Source: Drosophila pseudoobscura
Taxonomy: Eukaryota > Arthropoda > Insecta > Diptera > Drosophilidae
DNA: 64,000 nucleotides
Direction: 5' to 3'
Assembly (NCBI RefSeq): GCF_009870125.1
Contig: NC_046680.1
Location: 16,697,501-16,761,500, forward strand
Part shown: one piece after another, positions 49,876-63,000 of the stretch
Numbering within the stretch: the first letter of the stretch is position 1
Layout: each line of letters starts with the position of its first letter
Made by a program: the position numbers and the translations under genes
Notes under the pieces: model-generated
Databases searched by the model: none
The model's input: the letters and a program-made list of their open reading frames with translations, nothing else
Told to the model about the DNA's origin: nothing

Positions 49876-52697
49876 ACATCGGGCCCTCTTGTTGCCTCAT
49901 CAATTGGCTGAGTGTTGTCAGTGGGCTCATCATAATGCTTACCAGGCTTATGGGATAGAAACTGGGATGGCTGAAACGAGACCCCAGAAATATGTGCCTG
50001 CCTTCTCCGAGTAGTCGCTGATTTATGTGACACACATTAGGACGATCTCCGGGTTTCCCGAGTGCAAATTGAAAGCGTCTGGGCCTAACTACAACTTATG
50101 ATCGCATTTTATTACATTTTAAAATTAACAATTTTAGTTGCCCGCAGCGGCATTCCAGTGGTTCACTGGTTCCCTCGATCCGGGTTCCATATTAATGCAC
50201 TTTTGCGCCCCCGGCCAGGAGAAATTACTCAAAAATGGCGCACAAATTGCAGGCAAGCAGGGCTCGCATAAATTAATCGTGGCCAGGACTAGGCAGAGCT
50301 CTGACTCTGACTAGCGAAATTAAAACATTAATCTGCTGGACGATGCCGACGCCGAGGCCAAGCCGCACAATAATTAATGTTGGGCTTAAATTTATTAATT
50401 TATTTATAAAGCCAAAAAGTGCAACGCCACAAAAAGAGGTGCGAATCCGAGTTCGAGAATGAGAATGGAAATGGAAACAGAAGTACCACAATAAAAGCTA
50501 AAGACAGAACCCTATAGAGCCATGGAAGCGCGGTGCACTCTGGGATGAGGCAGCGTCTTTAGCTCTGTCTCTGTTGCCATCTCCATCTCCTTTCCCGACG
50601 CGACTCGACTCGACTCTCTTGATCTGTGGGCACTTTTTTTAAAAATGTCAGTACGCCCTCTAGGGACAGATTAGCGATTAATCTATGGGGCATGGTCACA
50701 TGCATCTCCTCTGAACACCGCTGCCTCTGCCTTCGTCCTGGACTGTGCTGGCCTCTCCACAGCACTTGGAACGAAGTAACGATTAAAAAATCTCCACATA
50801 AAGGACTGAGCACTTAATCAAAGAGGATTTAGAGAGGAATAGGGCAGCGCAAGAGCATTGTACCGGGGTAAAAGCCACGGCAACGAGGACCAGGGCCAAA
50901 AGCGTTGACGCGGCGCTTTGTTTCTAGCCGCATACCCTGGCAACTATCTGATGAGGCATATCAGCACTTCCATTCAGTTGGTGACCTGTAGATTATTAGG
51001 CCCCTTTGACAGGTAGCCTTCGCAGATAAGGCAGAACGGAGTTGAAGGTGTTTGTCTTTGTCTTAGGGCTATTTCAGGCATTTTCCTGGCATATAGTACG
51101 GTCTGGCTATCGATTTTACTCGGTTGAAGCAAAACAGTTTTGCACCTAAGAAGTGTAGGTGCGGTAAGAGAACGAGAACTCTTCCGGTCAGAGTAGATAA
51201 GCCTATTCCCAACTCCTCTCTACGTACGGGGTATTTACCAGTCGTGTTTGCCCAGTAAGCACTCTTCTTACTTGGATTTTAACTACATATTACAAGCATT
51301 TTTATTTCGCTAAGCGTTGCTCATAGTTTTTGGTGCGCTTTTTCATTTCGATGCAGCTCCTCTTCGCCTCTTCGGACTGAGATCCCGGTCCCCGCCTCAT
51401 AACAGACCTTAAATAGTGGCAAAGACATTTCACAGACGCTGCCGTTCTTGGCCTTCGCTGCATTTGTCAATTTGCTACGAGTCGAAAGGGGCGTGGCCGA
51501 GCATAAAAGTGATATATGTGAGCGCTGAGTTGGCAATTTTCGTATGAATTGGCCAAGTTGCTGCTGTTGCCGGTGCTGTTGCTGCTGCTGCCGTTCGCTT
51601 TATGAATTTCTTTATGGCCAACCTATAAAATATTGTGATTGTGCAGCATGGGGCAGCATGTGGAGGAGCGACCCGAGCGCAGTTGAAATTAAATGCTCGC
51701 TGCTTGATTTGTTTTGCCCCATTCCCAAGTGGGTTTTCAATGGCGGGCCCCGTCATCAAAAGACCACTCGACCCACGTCCACTCCTGGGCTGGCCCGCAA
51801 TTATGTCAGAAAGCCGTAAAAGCTGTCCCAAAACATTTTGTGCGCTATGCAGCAGCACATTTTTGGCATTTCCCTGTAATCCTTTTGTGTGCTAATTGGA
51901 GCATGCTAGACCGTAAATACCCCACTGGAATATATGGTGTAAGCCCACGAGCCCCCCCACCCCCCCATTCAGGCACTGCACTGAAAGCGGCTTAGGCCTG
52001 CCACTTGTCAGTGCACAAAATCAGAATATTAAATGCACCAATTTACTGGGATTTACATCTCGTGGTTGTACTGAATTTATCTACTCGTATCAGTTCCGGC
52101 CACGATGATGGTATTTGGCTCCATTTCATAGTTCAGCGCAGCGAAATCTCTGCCATGGCTTCCCAAAGAGCCATCGAGACCATTTGGTTTAAAGAGATGT
52201 ATAGAACTGAATAATTTCAGTGAATGAATTGCAGTCTAATGATTGCATCATTTTCAGTTTTGTGTAGACAAATAAATACGTATATATATATAACAAATAC
52301 TGGTTGGCTTGCTTGTGTTCACACTATCCTTTCAAAGCTGATCAACAGATTACTACAACATAAACGTATATCAGAGGTAGGTATTTTGGCGCCACCACGC
52401 CAAGTTCCATCTCAGATCCACAAAAGGTGTGAAGCGTCAATCCCAAATAGATTACGCACAGTCCATTCCCGCCCCCCTGCAATGTTTTCGTATAGATACA
52501 ACCCTATCGAATCGACTGTTTACCCACGCATATGCCAAGCACGTGTTCCACTGATGGACCGGGCGTGGTCTGGGTGTGTTTATCGGATTCTAATTTCTGT
52601 TCCATGTTCGATTCTTGTTTCATTGTTTACTCGAATGATCGTGACAGAAGCTGTGAAAATAGCCGAAATAAACACAATATAGTCCCATGAGAGATGT
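49876..52697. other. gene-free stretch
   Basis: No supportable gene; AT-rich, homeodomain-type sites occur near 50370-50410. A 152-codon frame at 52224-52682 has no recognisable features. Confidence 0.45.
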
Positions 52698-52871
52698 ATG
52701 TATCTATCAGATAAGACAGCAATGATTTGCAAAGAAGAAAAATATGAGAGATTCAAGCCTATCTATGTACGAGTTTGTGAACAGCTTATCTCGAGGATTA
52801 GAGATTATCAGTTTGCTTGTCGAATGGCTGCCTTATCAGGGAAGACTAAAGTACATGTTACGAGTGTTTAA
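52698..52871 (+). CDS. marginal small ORF, 57 aa
   Basis: The frame starts ATGTATCTATCA at 52698 and ends at TAA 52869-52871. It encodes a basic helix-prone peptide (ICKEEKYERFKPIYVRVCEQ...). An overlapping 64-codon frame at 52744-52938 is equally open, so frame choice is uncertain. The composition looks more protein-like than most frames nearby, but no promoter, splice partner or family is recognised. It may well be chance. Confidence 0.15.
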   Translation: MYLSDKTAMICKEEKYERFKPIYVRVCEQLISRIRDYQFACRMAALSGKTKVHVTSV

Positions 52872-54343
52872 TAGCAGACTTAGACGAATGCCACCCAGTA
52901 CTCGTCAGCTGCTCCTCTCATTGATTGTGTGGCACTGAGGCTGCCAAGACGTAGTTCATTAATCTATTAAATTATTCTAGACATTTGAAGTGTGGAAGAC
53001 CCGGACAAGCCCCTCAAGAATTGGAGCATATATACATATATATATATATACCATAATTCAAGCGGAATAGCAGACTGGCATCAATTCTGAATTCCAGGTT
53101 CGAGCCATGCGATAACTTTCAACTTTAAGTATATGTTTTTTGTACCTGACAGACTGGACAGTTTTCTGGAAAAATTACACAACAGCTCGGAGTGCAAGTA
53201 AGTATACAAAATCCATGTGATCTCCAGGGATTGAATCAATTGAATCTTGCACTTTTGGCTGTGCTTTATGGCCAGATCTATCATGTGACGATCGCATTAT
53301 AATGCAGAGAGCGTGTGTTTGCCGTATGGCTTGGGCCATTGATTGGCCATCCAATTTGCATATATAATTTATCTGCAATTGTTGTGACATTTTGCCAGCC
53401 AACCAGCCCGACTGGTGATTGCGCAAAGAGGCCTCTCCGACAGACAGGTTGCCGTTGCCGTGGGAACTTGTTATGTGTGGATGGTGACAAATCTCAGTCT
53501 CTGACTCTCTCTCCAACTCACACGCTCTCTCTCTTTTTCTTCTCTGGGCAACTTTCACTGGCAGTTTTGTTTTGGCAGTGTTTCCTTAATTAAGCCATCT
53601 TAATGGTTAACTGGGAGTCGGGGTTTCGGTGCCGCTATCTGCCAGCAGACAATGCCTTAATCTGCCAGCTAGATCCGAGTATCTGGCCTGGCCTGGCCTG
53701 GTCCCGGGGCGCACCTTCCCCCAATTAATGAAGCAACAGACTTCATTTACCTACTTAAAGAGTAAAAGTTTGGCCCCAGCCTCGTGGCCTTTTGCTGACA
53801 ATTGCAGTGGAGATGGAGCTGGAGACGAGGCAGAGATTACTCCTATTTCTAAATGCCATTTGGCAGACACTTGGCTGCTCCGCTGTTCCGCTGTTCCTTC
53901 CACTTGTCACGTTGGAGGCTGCTGCTTCTCAGTGGTGCCCCAGTGATCTGCTTCTCTGGTGCTCCGAAGCTCTGCAGCTCTGTCCATGCGGCGGTCGAGT
54001 GGGTCTCCATGCCTCGCGCTCTCGGAAACCGGTTCGCCGGGCCCGCAAATGAAATCGCCATCTATTGGGGCTCCATATTTTCACGCCAGTCTGCGGTGAG
54101 CCGGGCCGATACACGATACAACCACGTCCACGTCCAGCATCGCTCGATATGTCCAATTTGTGCTAGAGCCAGCAAATATTTGAGAAAGTCTGCCCCCACA
54201 AAACACACCCCACCCCAAGTTCGATTTAGTTTCCTACGTAAGTTGGCCTACACTGTCAGAAGCGAATAAAAGATAATACTGTATAATATTACCAAAATCA
54301 CAAGATTTTTCTTTAGAAAACCACAAGAGACACTACCTCCACG
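52872..54343. other. upstream region of the transporter gene
   Basis: No TATA box with matching initiator is clear within 100 bp of the ATG. The AT-rich leader just upstream (about 54250-54340) probably holds the 5'UTR. Confidence 0.4.
53028..53051. repeat. TA dinucleotide microsatellite
   Basis: TA run with one TACA interruption. Confidence 0.8.
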
Positions 54344-55996
54344 ATGGCGCAAAGAGACAAGCAGCCGCCGCCGCAGCCGCCACCACCGCTGGTTCAGCCA
54401 AAGCCAAAGCCAAAATATGAACCGCGTCCGGTGGAGAAGGTTAAAGATCCGATCATCTCCCAAATCGGTGACTTCCGGCGCTATCAGCTCTTCTTTTTCT
54501 TAATCATCGTGCTCTGCAAGTTCGGCAGCGGGTGGCACACCCTCGTCCACATATTTCTCGCCGCGCCCACGCCCCAAAAGTGCCTCACAGAGAATGTCAC
54601 GAATGCCTGCAGCAAAGACTGCAAAAATATGGAGTTCGACACGAGCATCTTCCAAACGACCATCATCACAGAGTGGGATCTGACCTGTCGCAGGCACTCG
54701 CTGGCCAGCATGTCGCAGTCCATCGTGATGACGGGGATCATGGTCGGAGGCATGGCCTTTGGGATGTTAGCGGATGGGTGAGCATCAGTAACAGGGTATC
54801 GGCGATCGATAATATATATCTCGTACGCAGATGGGGCAGGCGGCCGGCCTTCTTGCTCTGCTGTTTCATGCAGCTGGTCACGGGATTGATTGTCTGCGTT
54901 TCGCCGTACTTCTGGTTCTACTGCGTGTTCCGGTTTCTCGTTGCCGTCGCCACCGGCGGCACCATGACCGTCAGGTGGGTTCTTTCTCCTTTCCGTTGGC
55001 CATTTGTCCACTGAACGTACTGTTTTTTTTAGCTTTGTGCTGATAATGGAGATCATCGGACCGAAGAAGCGGGAACTAATCGGCATCCTCTATCAGATCC
55101 CATTCAACATAGGGCACGCCTCGCTGGCACTGTTCGCCTACTATATCCGGACCTGGCGCTGGTTGCAGTTCAGTGTGACAATATTCTCGGCCATCTTTGT
55201 GATCTACATCTGTCTCGTGCCAGAGTCGCCGCGCTGGCTCTTGACCACAGGTCGCGTCGACAAGAGTGTCAAGGTTCTGGAGCGGATTGCCAGGCACAAC
55301 CGAGCCCCGACAGAGACTATCAAGTCGGAAATAGAGGCTGCTTACCAGGCGATGGCCAGCAAGCAGCCAACGAAGAAAGGTAACGTGCTGGACCTCTTCA
55401 GGACCCCGTACCTACGGCTGAAGACCATCTTGATGGCCAACAACTGGCTGGTGGTGTGCATGGTCTACTACGGCGTTGCCCAGTACATAGCCAAGCTGGG
55501 CGGCGACATCTTTCTCAACGTATTGATCGCCGCCCTCCTGGGCATTCCCGGAACGCTGCTTTGCGTGGTTCTGACCAAGTACCTGGGACGCAAGCTGACC
55601 TTGATGCTCTCCAATGGGCTGAGTGCCATCGGCCTGCTGCTGCTGGTCTTCCTATACAAGTCCAAACAGTTATACCAGGTGATATGTGCCACTGTGGGTC
55701 TCTTCGGGGCATCCATTACCTTCCCAAACGTTTACCTATACGGGGCCGAGCTATTCCCCACCGTGGTGCGGTCAAACGGCATGGGGCTCTGCTCAATGGT
55801 GGGCCGCATTGGAGGTCTCGTTGCCCCCCTGATCAACGAGTTGTCTTGGTATGGGGCTTGGATCACGCCCCTAATTTTTGGAATCGCCTCCATACTGGCC
55901 GTGCTGGGAACGATCTTCTTGCCGGAGACGCGGGGAATGCCACTGCCGGAGACCCTCGATGATGGCGAAAAGTTTGGCCGCAAAGTGAAAACCTAA
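54344..55996 (+). CDS. SLC22-type organic cation/anion transporter, 3 exons, 513 aa
   Basis: Exons are 54344-54777, 54831-54974 and 55033-55996, separated by GT..AG introns of 53 and 58 bp; both junctions are phase 2 and the frame stays open through 513 codons. The product is a 12-span major facilitator of the plasma membrane that would move small organic ions; the actual substrate cannot be read from sequence. Residues 7-29 are rich in Pro and Lys. TM1 is about 47-70. The large extracellular loop has Cys80, 89, 93 and 115, a glycosylation site at Asn84 (NVT) and the family motif EWDLTC (110-115). The loop after TM2 carries LADGWGRRP (142-150), formed across the first intron. PESPRWLL is near 256 and PETRGMPLPET near 490-500, both typical of SLC22. 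Length is usual for the family. The ATG sits in a reasonable context (ccacgATGG) and opens the only long frame. Flies have many paralogues (Orct and relatives), so no symbol is assigned. Confidence 0.95.
54778..54830 (+). other. intron 1 of the transporter gene
   Basis: The 53-bp intron starts GTGAGC and ends ACGCAG. Removing it joins GAT-GG to A-TGG-GGC, restoring the DGWGRRP motif required between TM2 and TM3. Confidence 0.9.
54975..55032 (+). other. intron 2 of the transporter gene
   Basis: The 58-bp intron starts GTGGGT and ends in a T-run plus AG. Splicing joins AG to C and gives Ser193 within TM4, continuing into VLIMEIIG. Confidence 0.9.
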
Positions 55997-56039
55997 CCAA
56001 ATACCGACTAACTCACACCATTACCTGCTCTCAAAAATT

Positions 56040-56045
56040 AATAAA
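56040..56045 (+). terminator. polyadenylation signal of the transporter gene
   Basis: AATAAA begins 44 bp after the transporter stop codon, a normal distance for a compact fly 3'UTR. Confidence 0.7.
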
Positions 56046-58850
56046 TTTCATTTGAATTAGAGATTTGTGCCATTTGATATGTCAGAGCTAAGTGCGCTCC
56101 CAAGCCCAGTCCCAGTCCCATTCCCCAATCCCCAATCCCATTCCAAGTGCCTCGTTATAGACACAATCAGAGGCAGAACCAGAGACAGAGGTAGAGGCAG
56201 AGACAGAGCCAGAGACACCTCCAAGCCTTTCGTGTTTACTGTTCACCAAAGACAAAAACTACAACAAAAACAACAGGAGAAAAAAATTTAAAAATCTGGC
56301 AAAATGCAATAGGTAATTACCGTAAAATAACTTCCATTTCGTGATTATTAAAACTGGGTTAGCAGCCCGAATTCGGTTCTCCATGGCATTCGGCACTCCA
56401 TGCTAACTGGCGACTGTTAATGCGATCTCCTCTGCGACTGACTGGCGTTGTTTAATGTCGTGGTGCAACAAAAAACAGCCTCCAATTCCACTTTTGGCCA
56501 AAAGGTAACGGCAGCTAAATGGGAACTTTGCATGTGAGTCCATCGATAACACGTGCAGACGGGACATACATACATATATGGGATCTATGCTTCTAGAACC
56601 AGCAAGAACTGTCCTGGACATACACTTTTTAACCAAATCAACCTCAGAAACCCAAACAATACATATTCGATCGGTTGAAAAGCCAATGACATGACGAATC
56701 CATTAGGTCACTTCCCGCTGATGTCCATACCAATTATCGGGGGCCATCTCATCACACCATCTACATCTTCCCTTGGAGCTTTTTCTGGATTGCCTGACCT
56801 TGACAAGAGCGAGAAAACCGGCTGAAACTGCACTACTCAAGGTTAATATTCATTGTCAACATTGGGCACGCCTCATTTATATGCAACACTCGGTGTCTGC
56901 AACAGGCCCTGTCCACTGATTCCCAGTCAAATGTCAGCAGACCAGAGTCGCCACTCGCCAGTCGTCCAGTCGGCACTTGGCTACATGGAGCAGCTCTCAT
57001 CCTTCGATGTTCCATCGTCACTCAGCCTCAAGCTGCTGTTGCTGTTGCTGCTGCAGTTGCAGCCTAGTGGAGCCGGCGGCTCACTCAATCAGATTCGGAC
57101 TCTGGACTCTGACATGGACTCGGACCTGCGTTCGGGCGAGTTTTTAGCGTCTTCAGCGGTTGGCAGCTTGTCATGTCAGCCGTACGAAAACTGTCAGAAT
57201 TCGAGGAGCTGTCTTCCCCCAGGATCCCTTCCCCAACTTAAGACCAGACCCGACGACTGCCTCTACCTCTACCACTACCAGTGTCGCTGCCGCTGCCACT
57301 GCCGGCGTCGCATACTTAATCAGCGGCGGCGCGTCTTAGTGATAATTACCAGACATTTTTGCAGCTCTCGACGATGCCGCCTCCTGTAGATGTTCGCTGT
57401 TGTTTAATGAATTACAAGTGCCGCGCTTCAATGTTGTGCGCTGGTAATTATTCATTGGGCCCCTGCTCCTGATCCTCCTCCACAGCCAAAACAATTTTTA
57501 GATACGTGCCATCGGGCGGACAGACAGATGCCACTATGAAGAATGCCATCCAAATAAATCGTTTGAGTGTTTAACATATACAGTGCTTCAAAGAACGTTC
57601 TCCCCTTTCTCTAGCATTCAGAATCACAAAAGCAATATCAAATCGGGTCCCGCGGACTTTCATTGCTGCTCGTGGCACATCAATTAGCCAACATTATGAG
57701 GCAGCAAAGTTCAAGAGAGGGAAAGTGTCCGGTTGCACAGATGATAATTACAGATTTTAATTATGAGCAAATGGTTATGGCAGCCAACTCGTGCTCATGG
57801 CCATAGCTTTGAGGATTAGCCAAGGGAAAAGCTAACTAATCTGACACTTAAGCAGAGTTGAAAAGGCAAAAACAGAGCCTCAAAATGGCACAAGCAGCAA
57901 CATTTTGGCCGGCACATGGCAACCGCAGACGGCCAATGGCAACAGGCCCCATTTAGGTTCAAAAGAAGCCAACCGCCAAGACCCGAGACGGGGCTCTGCT
58001 TGGCCGATCATTATCTAAGCCGCATATCCATTTGCGATTACCAAGGAGCAGCAGCAACACAGCCCGAGCATAGGCCGTAGCTGGAGCTTGAGGCTGAGGC
58101 TGAGGCACAATCGTGGGAGTCTCTAGCTAGGGCTGTCGCCCGTCTTCGTCTTCGGTCCGTGGCAATGCGGCAACGTGGTGGCAGACGTGGGCGCATAAAA
58201 CAGACAAATGTCAAAATGACGCGCTTTGTTGTTTATCATTTTTACCGCAAGCCGCAACGAGGGGAAGAGCCGCTGGAGATTGGCGGGTCTATAAAGCAGG
58301 CAAAATGCAATTAGTATTCAAATGTAGACGCGCCAACGAGCACGATGCCAAAGCGAGTCATCATCAGCTCTGGAACTTTTACTTGGACAACGACACAGCC
58401 GACTCTGGCGACTGGGTCTGGCTTGAACTGAAGAACTGGCGGCCGCAAAGGAGAGCGGCCCTCTTTACATGCTGAAAAATGTCTAGGCTTTTGTGGCTCA
58501 GAATTCGCCGTAATTTAGCGCACGCATTTTGCATTTTAAGTGCGTCGACGACTGCGATGACTATGGGTCCCAATTCTGATTAATTCCTCAGCCGGGCGCT
58601 ACAAATTCGTTTGACTAATTGCGGCTTAGGGAGGGGTCTCGGTCTTGCTCTTGCTCTTGTTCTGGCCCCAGTCGCTGTCGCAGTGGCGAAGAGGATTCCA
58701 TGGAACACCTTATCGGCCGCAATTAAACGTGCCGTCCAGTCAAACGATTTAATGTATGATTTCTTTCAAATCATATCTACGTGACTGTGACTCAACCTTA
58801 TCAGCATGACCAGCTCCGACTTCATCTGGATTCCCATCTCTAGCCACAGG

Positions 58851-58883
58851 CCCAGCCCCAGCCCCAGCTCCAGCTCCAGCTCG
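58851..58883. repeat. CAGCCC/CAGCTC hexamer repeat
   Basis: Five to six units of CAGCCC and CAGCTC in a row. Confidence 0.75.
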
Positions 58884-59203
58884 AGCTGCAAACTCATTAA
58901 TGACAGAAACCCCGGGCGGCCGGCCTCTCAGATGATTCAATATGGCTGCAAGTTGCATATTAAGCAGCTAGGAGCTGGTCCCGTCATCGAATATGGTTGC
59001 CACAGTCCCAGCCCCATCCATGCCAATTTTCTGTTATATAACCATAAATAAAAAACGAAAAATAAAAAACATTGAAAATGCAACACAAAATGTGTCGTGG
59101 GCGCTATCAAACGACTCCACGGACAGATCCAAACAGTTGTAAAATTAACAACCGAGTTATGACAACTGCCAGCAATTAAAAATGACAATTGATATGACAG
59201 ACG

Positions 59204-59235
59204 GGCTGGCTGGCTGGCTGGCTGGTTGGCTGGCA
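59204..59235. repeat. GGCT tetranucleotide microsatellite
   Basis: Seven GGCT units, one changed to GGTT. Confidence 0.85.
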
Positions 59236-60040
59236 GGATGGCGGGCGGGCGTCCACGGAGGAGAACGACGTGGATGAAAATTGCCAATAAAAACGCATTG
59301 AATCGTCGAGTGTTGGATGACTGACTTACAGACTAGCTGTCCAGGGAGTGGTTCTTGCAAATGGGCGTAGACTGTGCGATGCATATAGGATGGTTGAAAT
59401 GTAACCGAAACTTCAATTGGTTGTAAATAGATCGATAGCAGAGTTTGATCTTATATCTTTGTAGTTATAATACGATGGTATTATAATAACGAGCTAAAAT
59501 ATGATAGTAAATCCAAATTAAATCAGGCAATGATAATATTACGGGTTTTCCATTCCAGGTTAGGTTCCAAAATTTCAGATAACTCGAATCTATTTTTCTG
59601 TATATATTTTACTATCTTTTGAATAACCATAACACCTTTAAAATTTTATATAAACTTAAAAATCACATTCAAATTATTTAAAAACATCTGAGTTTCCCTT
59701 TATAATTGAAGTCGACAAAAATGCGATCCAGTGTTTTGATTGCTGAAGAACAAATAACTATAACGCCACAATTGTTCACCTAGGACTTCAGACTCTTCGC
59801 TAGCTATCAGGAAACCACATCTTTATAGCCCTCCTGAACGGCATTACCAGCGGCGCTGCACGTAACTTTTAATTGTGAAGACCCGCTGTATATGCTGCCC
59901 AAATGTAATTGCAACAATTTGTGGCAGATCTACACGAACTGCGGCCAGATCCGTTGCATGGCGAGCCATTTTCGTTGCACAAATATGACAATTGGCGGCA
60001 TTATTAAATCGTGCTACGTGCGCTAAATCTGCCGACATCA

Positions 60041-60066
60041 GAGAGAGAGAGAGAGAGAGAGAGAGC
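60041..60066. repeat. GA dinucleotide microsatellite
   Basis: Perfect GA run of about 13 units. Confidence 0.85.
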
Positions 60067-63000
60067 GATAGCGCCCGAAAAAGGGCACACTACAGCCTGG
60101 TAGGGCCAAAACAGGTGAGCAACGTTAGTGCCGTTACTCCCACTGTTGTGATAGTTGTGTTGGGGACGGGGACAGGGACGGGGACAGCCACAGCATTTGG
60201 CCAGGTCAGAGGCAGGAGGACTGGTGGACAGGACAGGGACAGTTGCTGATAGCGCACTCAATTTGCATTCGGACGAGAAGGAACGGCCAAACCAGGTGGA
60301 ATGACTGCCAGCCAATTACTTTTTATAACTTTCTAGCTGGCACTTCAATCTCGCCCAGAAATTGGTTTTGCCAAAGAGTTGACAGGTTCTCTGGCAGATG
60401 CGTAATCAGTGCCACAAAGGCAGCCGCCCGCCCACACATTAACATAATATTACGAGAGGGCTTTAATTAAAAAACCAAGAGCCCAACCCTACGAGTATTT
60501 TGTCTCCCAATTTTTTTCTTCTGGGCCCTGCCAAAGTTCCACAAAGTCGTTGGCCATTCCCTGTGTGAGGAAAGAGCTCTCCTGCCTGAAGCATTTAAGG
60601 CTGCCCATCCGGCACAGACAATTAAAAACCCTCTGCAGCCCTGCCATTTGCCATTTTATAAGCACAGATTACAGCGTACACGTATACGTAACGCACACAC
60701 AGAGAGAGCAGAAGGATGAGGAGGACCCTGTGGAAGGACACACACAAACGTGGTCCGATAAGCGGCCAGGACGAGGGCGCCCGCCCATCCACACATTCGA
60801 CTGTCTCTCCTATCTGCTCGGTGTTGTGATTTTATGTTGGTCATAGCCCAGCGTTCCCAACGTCCTGGTCCCTGATGCTCCTCCTCATTGTCTGCTTGTC
60901 TACCTTAATGACATTGCACTGCACTTATTTCGTTTCGACTCCTTTCATTTCTGCCTTTCTTTTTTTGTTGTGTGGAGCTTCGCTGTGGGTTCTACCACCT
61001 TGTACTCCAGCTTGATGGCCGGCTGTAAAACCTTATGATGGCTTAATTTTAGAGTTTTTAAATCGCTTTTGCATTTTCCATACGTCGCCGGTTTTCCTTC
61101 CCTTCATGACAATGTGATTTCAACGCAAAATCAGTTGCGAATTTGCATGGTAAGGCGGTCGGAGAGCTCTAAATGAAGTCATTCCAATGCCGGGCCAAAA
61201 ATGACTAAACCTGAAATCTCCTGAGAAGCAGAATGGGGCAGGAAGTGGGGAAGCTGCTTAATATGCAATCGCATCTTTAAAGGATGATCATCAAGGGGTT
61301 GTATCATCAGATTTGTGCTTACTTTCTAAATTAGAAAATGGGACATGGAAAATCAGATTTAAGTTACATTTTGGAAATATTTTGTACCAGTTTAAGAAGA
61401 AATAATCACATAGTGTATGGCTATTTATTACTGGCAGCATTAGTTGTTTTCAATATTCGATTCTAGATTCGATCTATAAAATTATGGTAAACATATTTTA
61501 ATTTATCAATTGCTTTTCAGGAAAAAACATATCAGAGAAAGCCATAAGCAGGCCCCCGAATGGACTTTGAAAATGAATTTGTTATGGCAAAAAGAAATAG
61601 CTGTAATAGGAATATTTAAGGAAATATCATATCACTCCTAGAGCTAAGTAATGGCTCACAGCTGAGACCCAAATAGAATGAAACGTGTCCGAAATGCGAC
61701 GAAGAATCTGAATGGGAATCGGAATCATTTCAGAGCTGGGCGTATAATTTGATACTTCATCAATTTCGAGAAAAACCATTTAGTATGGAAATGAGGCAGA
61801 AAAGGGGAAACTGCTGCCGCAAATGCAAATCCTGCTTGTCCCTTCCCCGAAACGGGGATGGCGGACCATCAAAGCGAGAGGGAAAACACATCAACACATG
61901 ATATGAGCGAGGAAATGGGATAACACAGAAAGCTGAGGCTGGAACTGAAACTGAAAACAGTTTATGGAAATTGGTAAAATTACGCTGCTGCGGGACAATT
62001 GCGAAATGGAAATTTGCATGTGATGAAAATATGTCGGCAACAGCGTAGAATCTCCGTAAAAAAGTCCAAGGATACGGCCGCGAGATATGAGAAACAAACT
62101 GGCGACAAATGAGCAGAGGAAGTGCATAAGCGGTAAACGGAAGCGGAAGTATTTCAGAATTGGGGACTCGCAGAAGGACGCAGACGCAGAAGGAGACGGA
62201 GACGAATCGTAGGGCTGTTAACGCATTTACAAGGCTCGGCGACGACGACAATGAAATATCGCCAAAGATTATCAGGGGCAGGCAAAGGGACACAGAGTCG
62301 GTGGCATTTACTTTGCATAATAAGCCGGATTATGGAGGTCGTCGGTCCTCCGTCTCGACGCGGCACGTCCACGTCCACGGCCGAGGAGAGACTCGCGATG
62401 ACGTTGACAATTGATTGCTGGCCATGGAAATGGCGTGGAAAAATATTTCCCGGATTTCATTAAGAATCCGATAAATAAGGGAGTGAAAAATTTGATTTAA
62501 GCATTTGCTCTCCGTCGCGAGCTTCATCATTGAGTTCTTCATTAGCTCAAGAATTTCCCAAGATATATATATTCTGCCGCCACCCTCTTTCTGCAAGTTT
62601 CTATCTGACTGGAGGTAATGCTTTTATGCCAGAAATCACTTAGACTTTTGGTCAGCGGAAGTGGCCATAAAATAGCCATGGCGCATCCGCATCCACAGCA
62701 GCAGCGGCCGCCACATTCGCATCCTTGGCCATAAATTCGACTGTGGAATTGAAACTTAAAATGCGTAAAGTATACGCCCTCTCGGCCGGCCGGACGGCCA
62801 TGTCTGCTGACTTGGAGATGCCCGAAGAGCAGTTTCAATTTTTATGTGTATTTTATATGCCTACTGTAAATTGCCGGCCATCTTAAGGCCCCTCTTCACC
62901 CCAGCCACAGTCCTAGCCACAGCAAAGCTCAAAGGCCAGAGGCTCCCAAATGTTGCCACCGCGCCACGCCGCTTTGCTCTTTCTCTCTCTCTTCCTGGCG

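Noticed and set aside
52224..52682. 152-codon + strand ORF
   Set aside because: No domain or conserved motif, and its length is not exceptional for this window.
53090..53110. GGTTCGAGCC resembling a tRNA B-box
   Set aside because: No matching A-box or cloverleaf stems could be formed around it on either strand.
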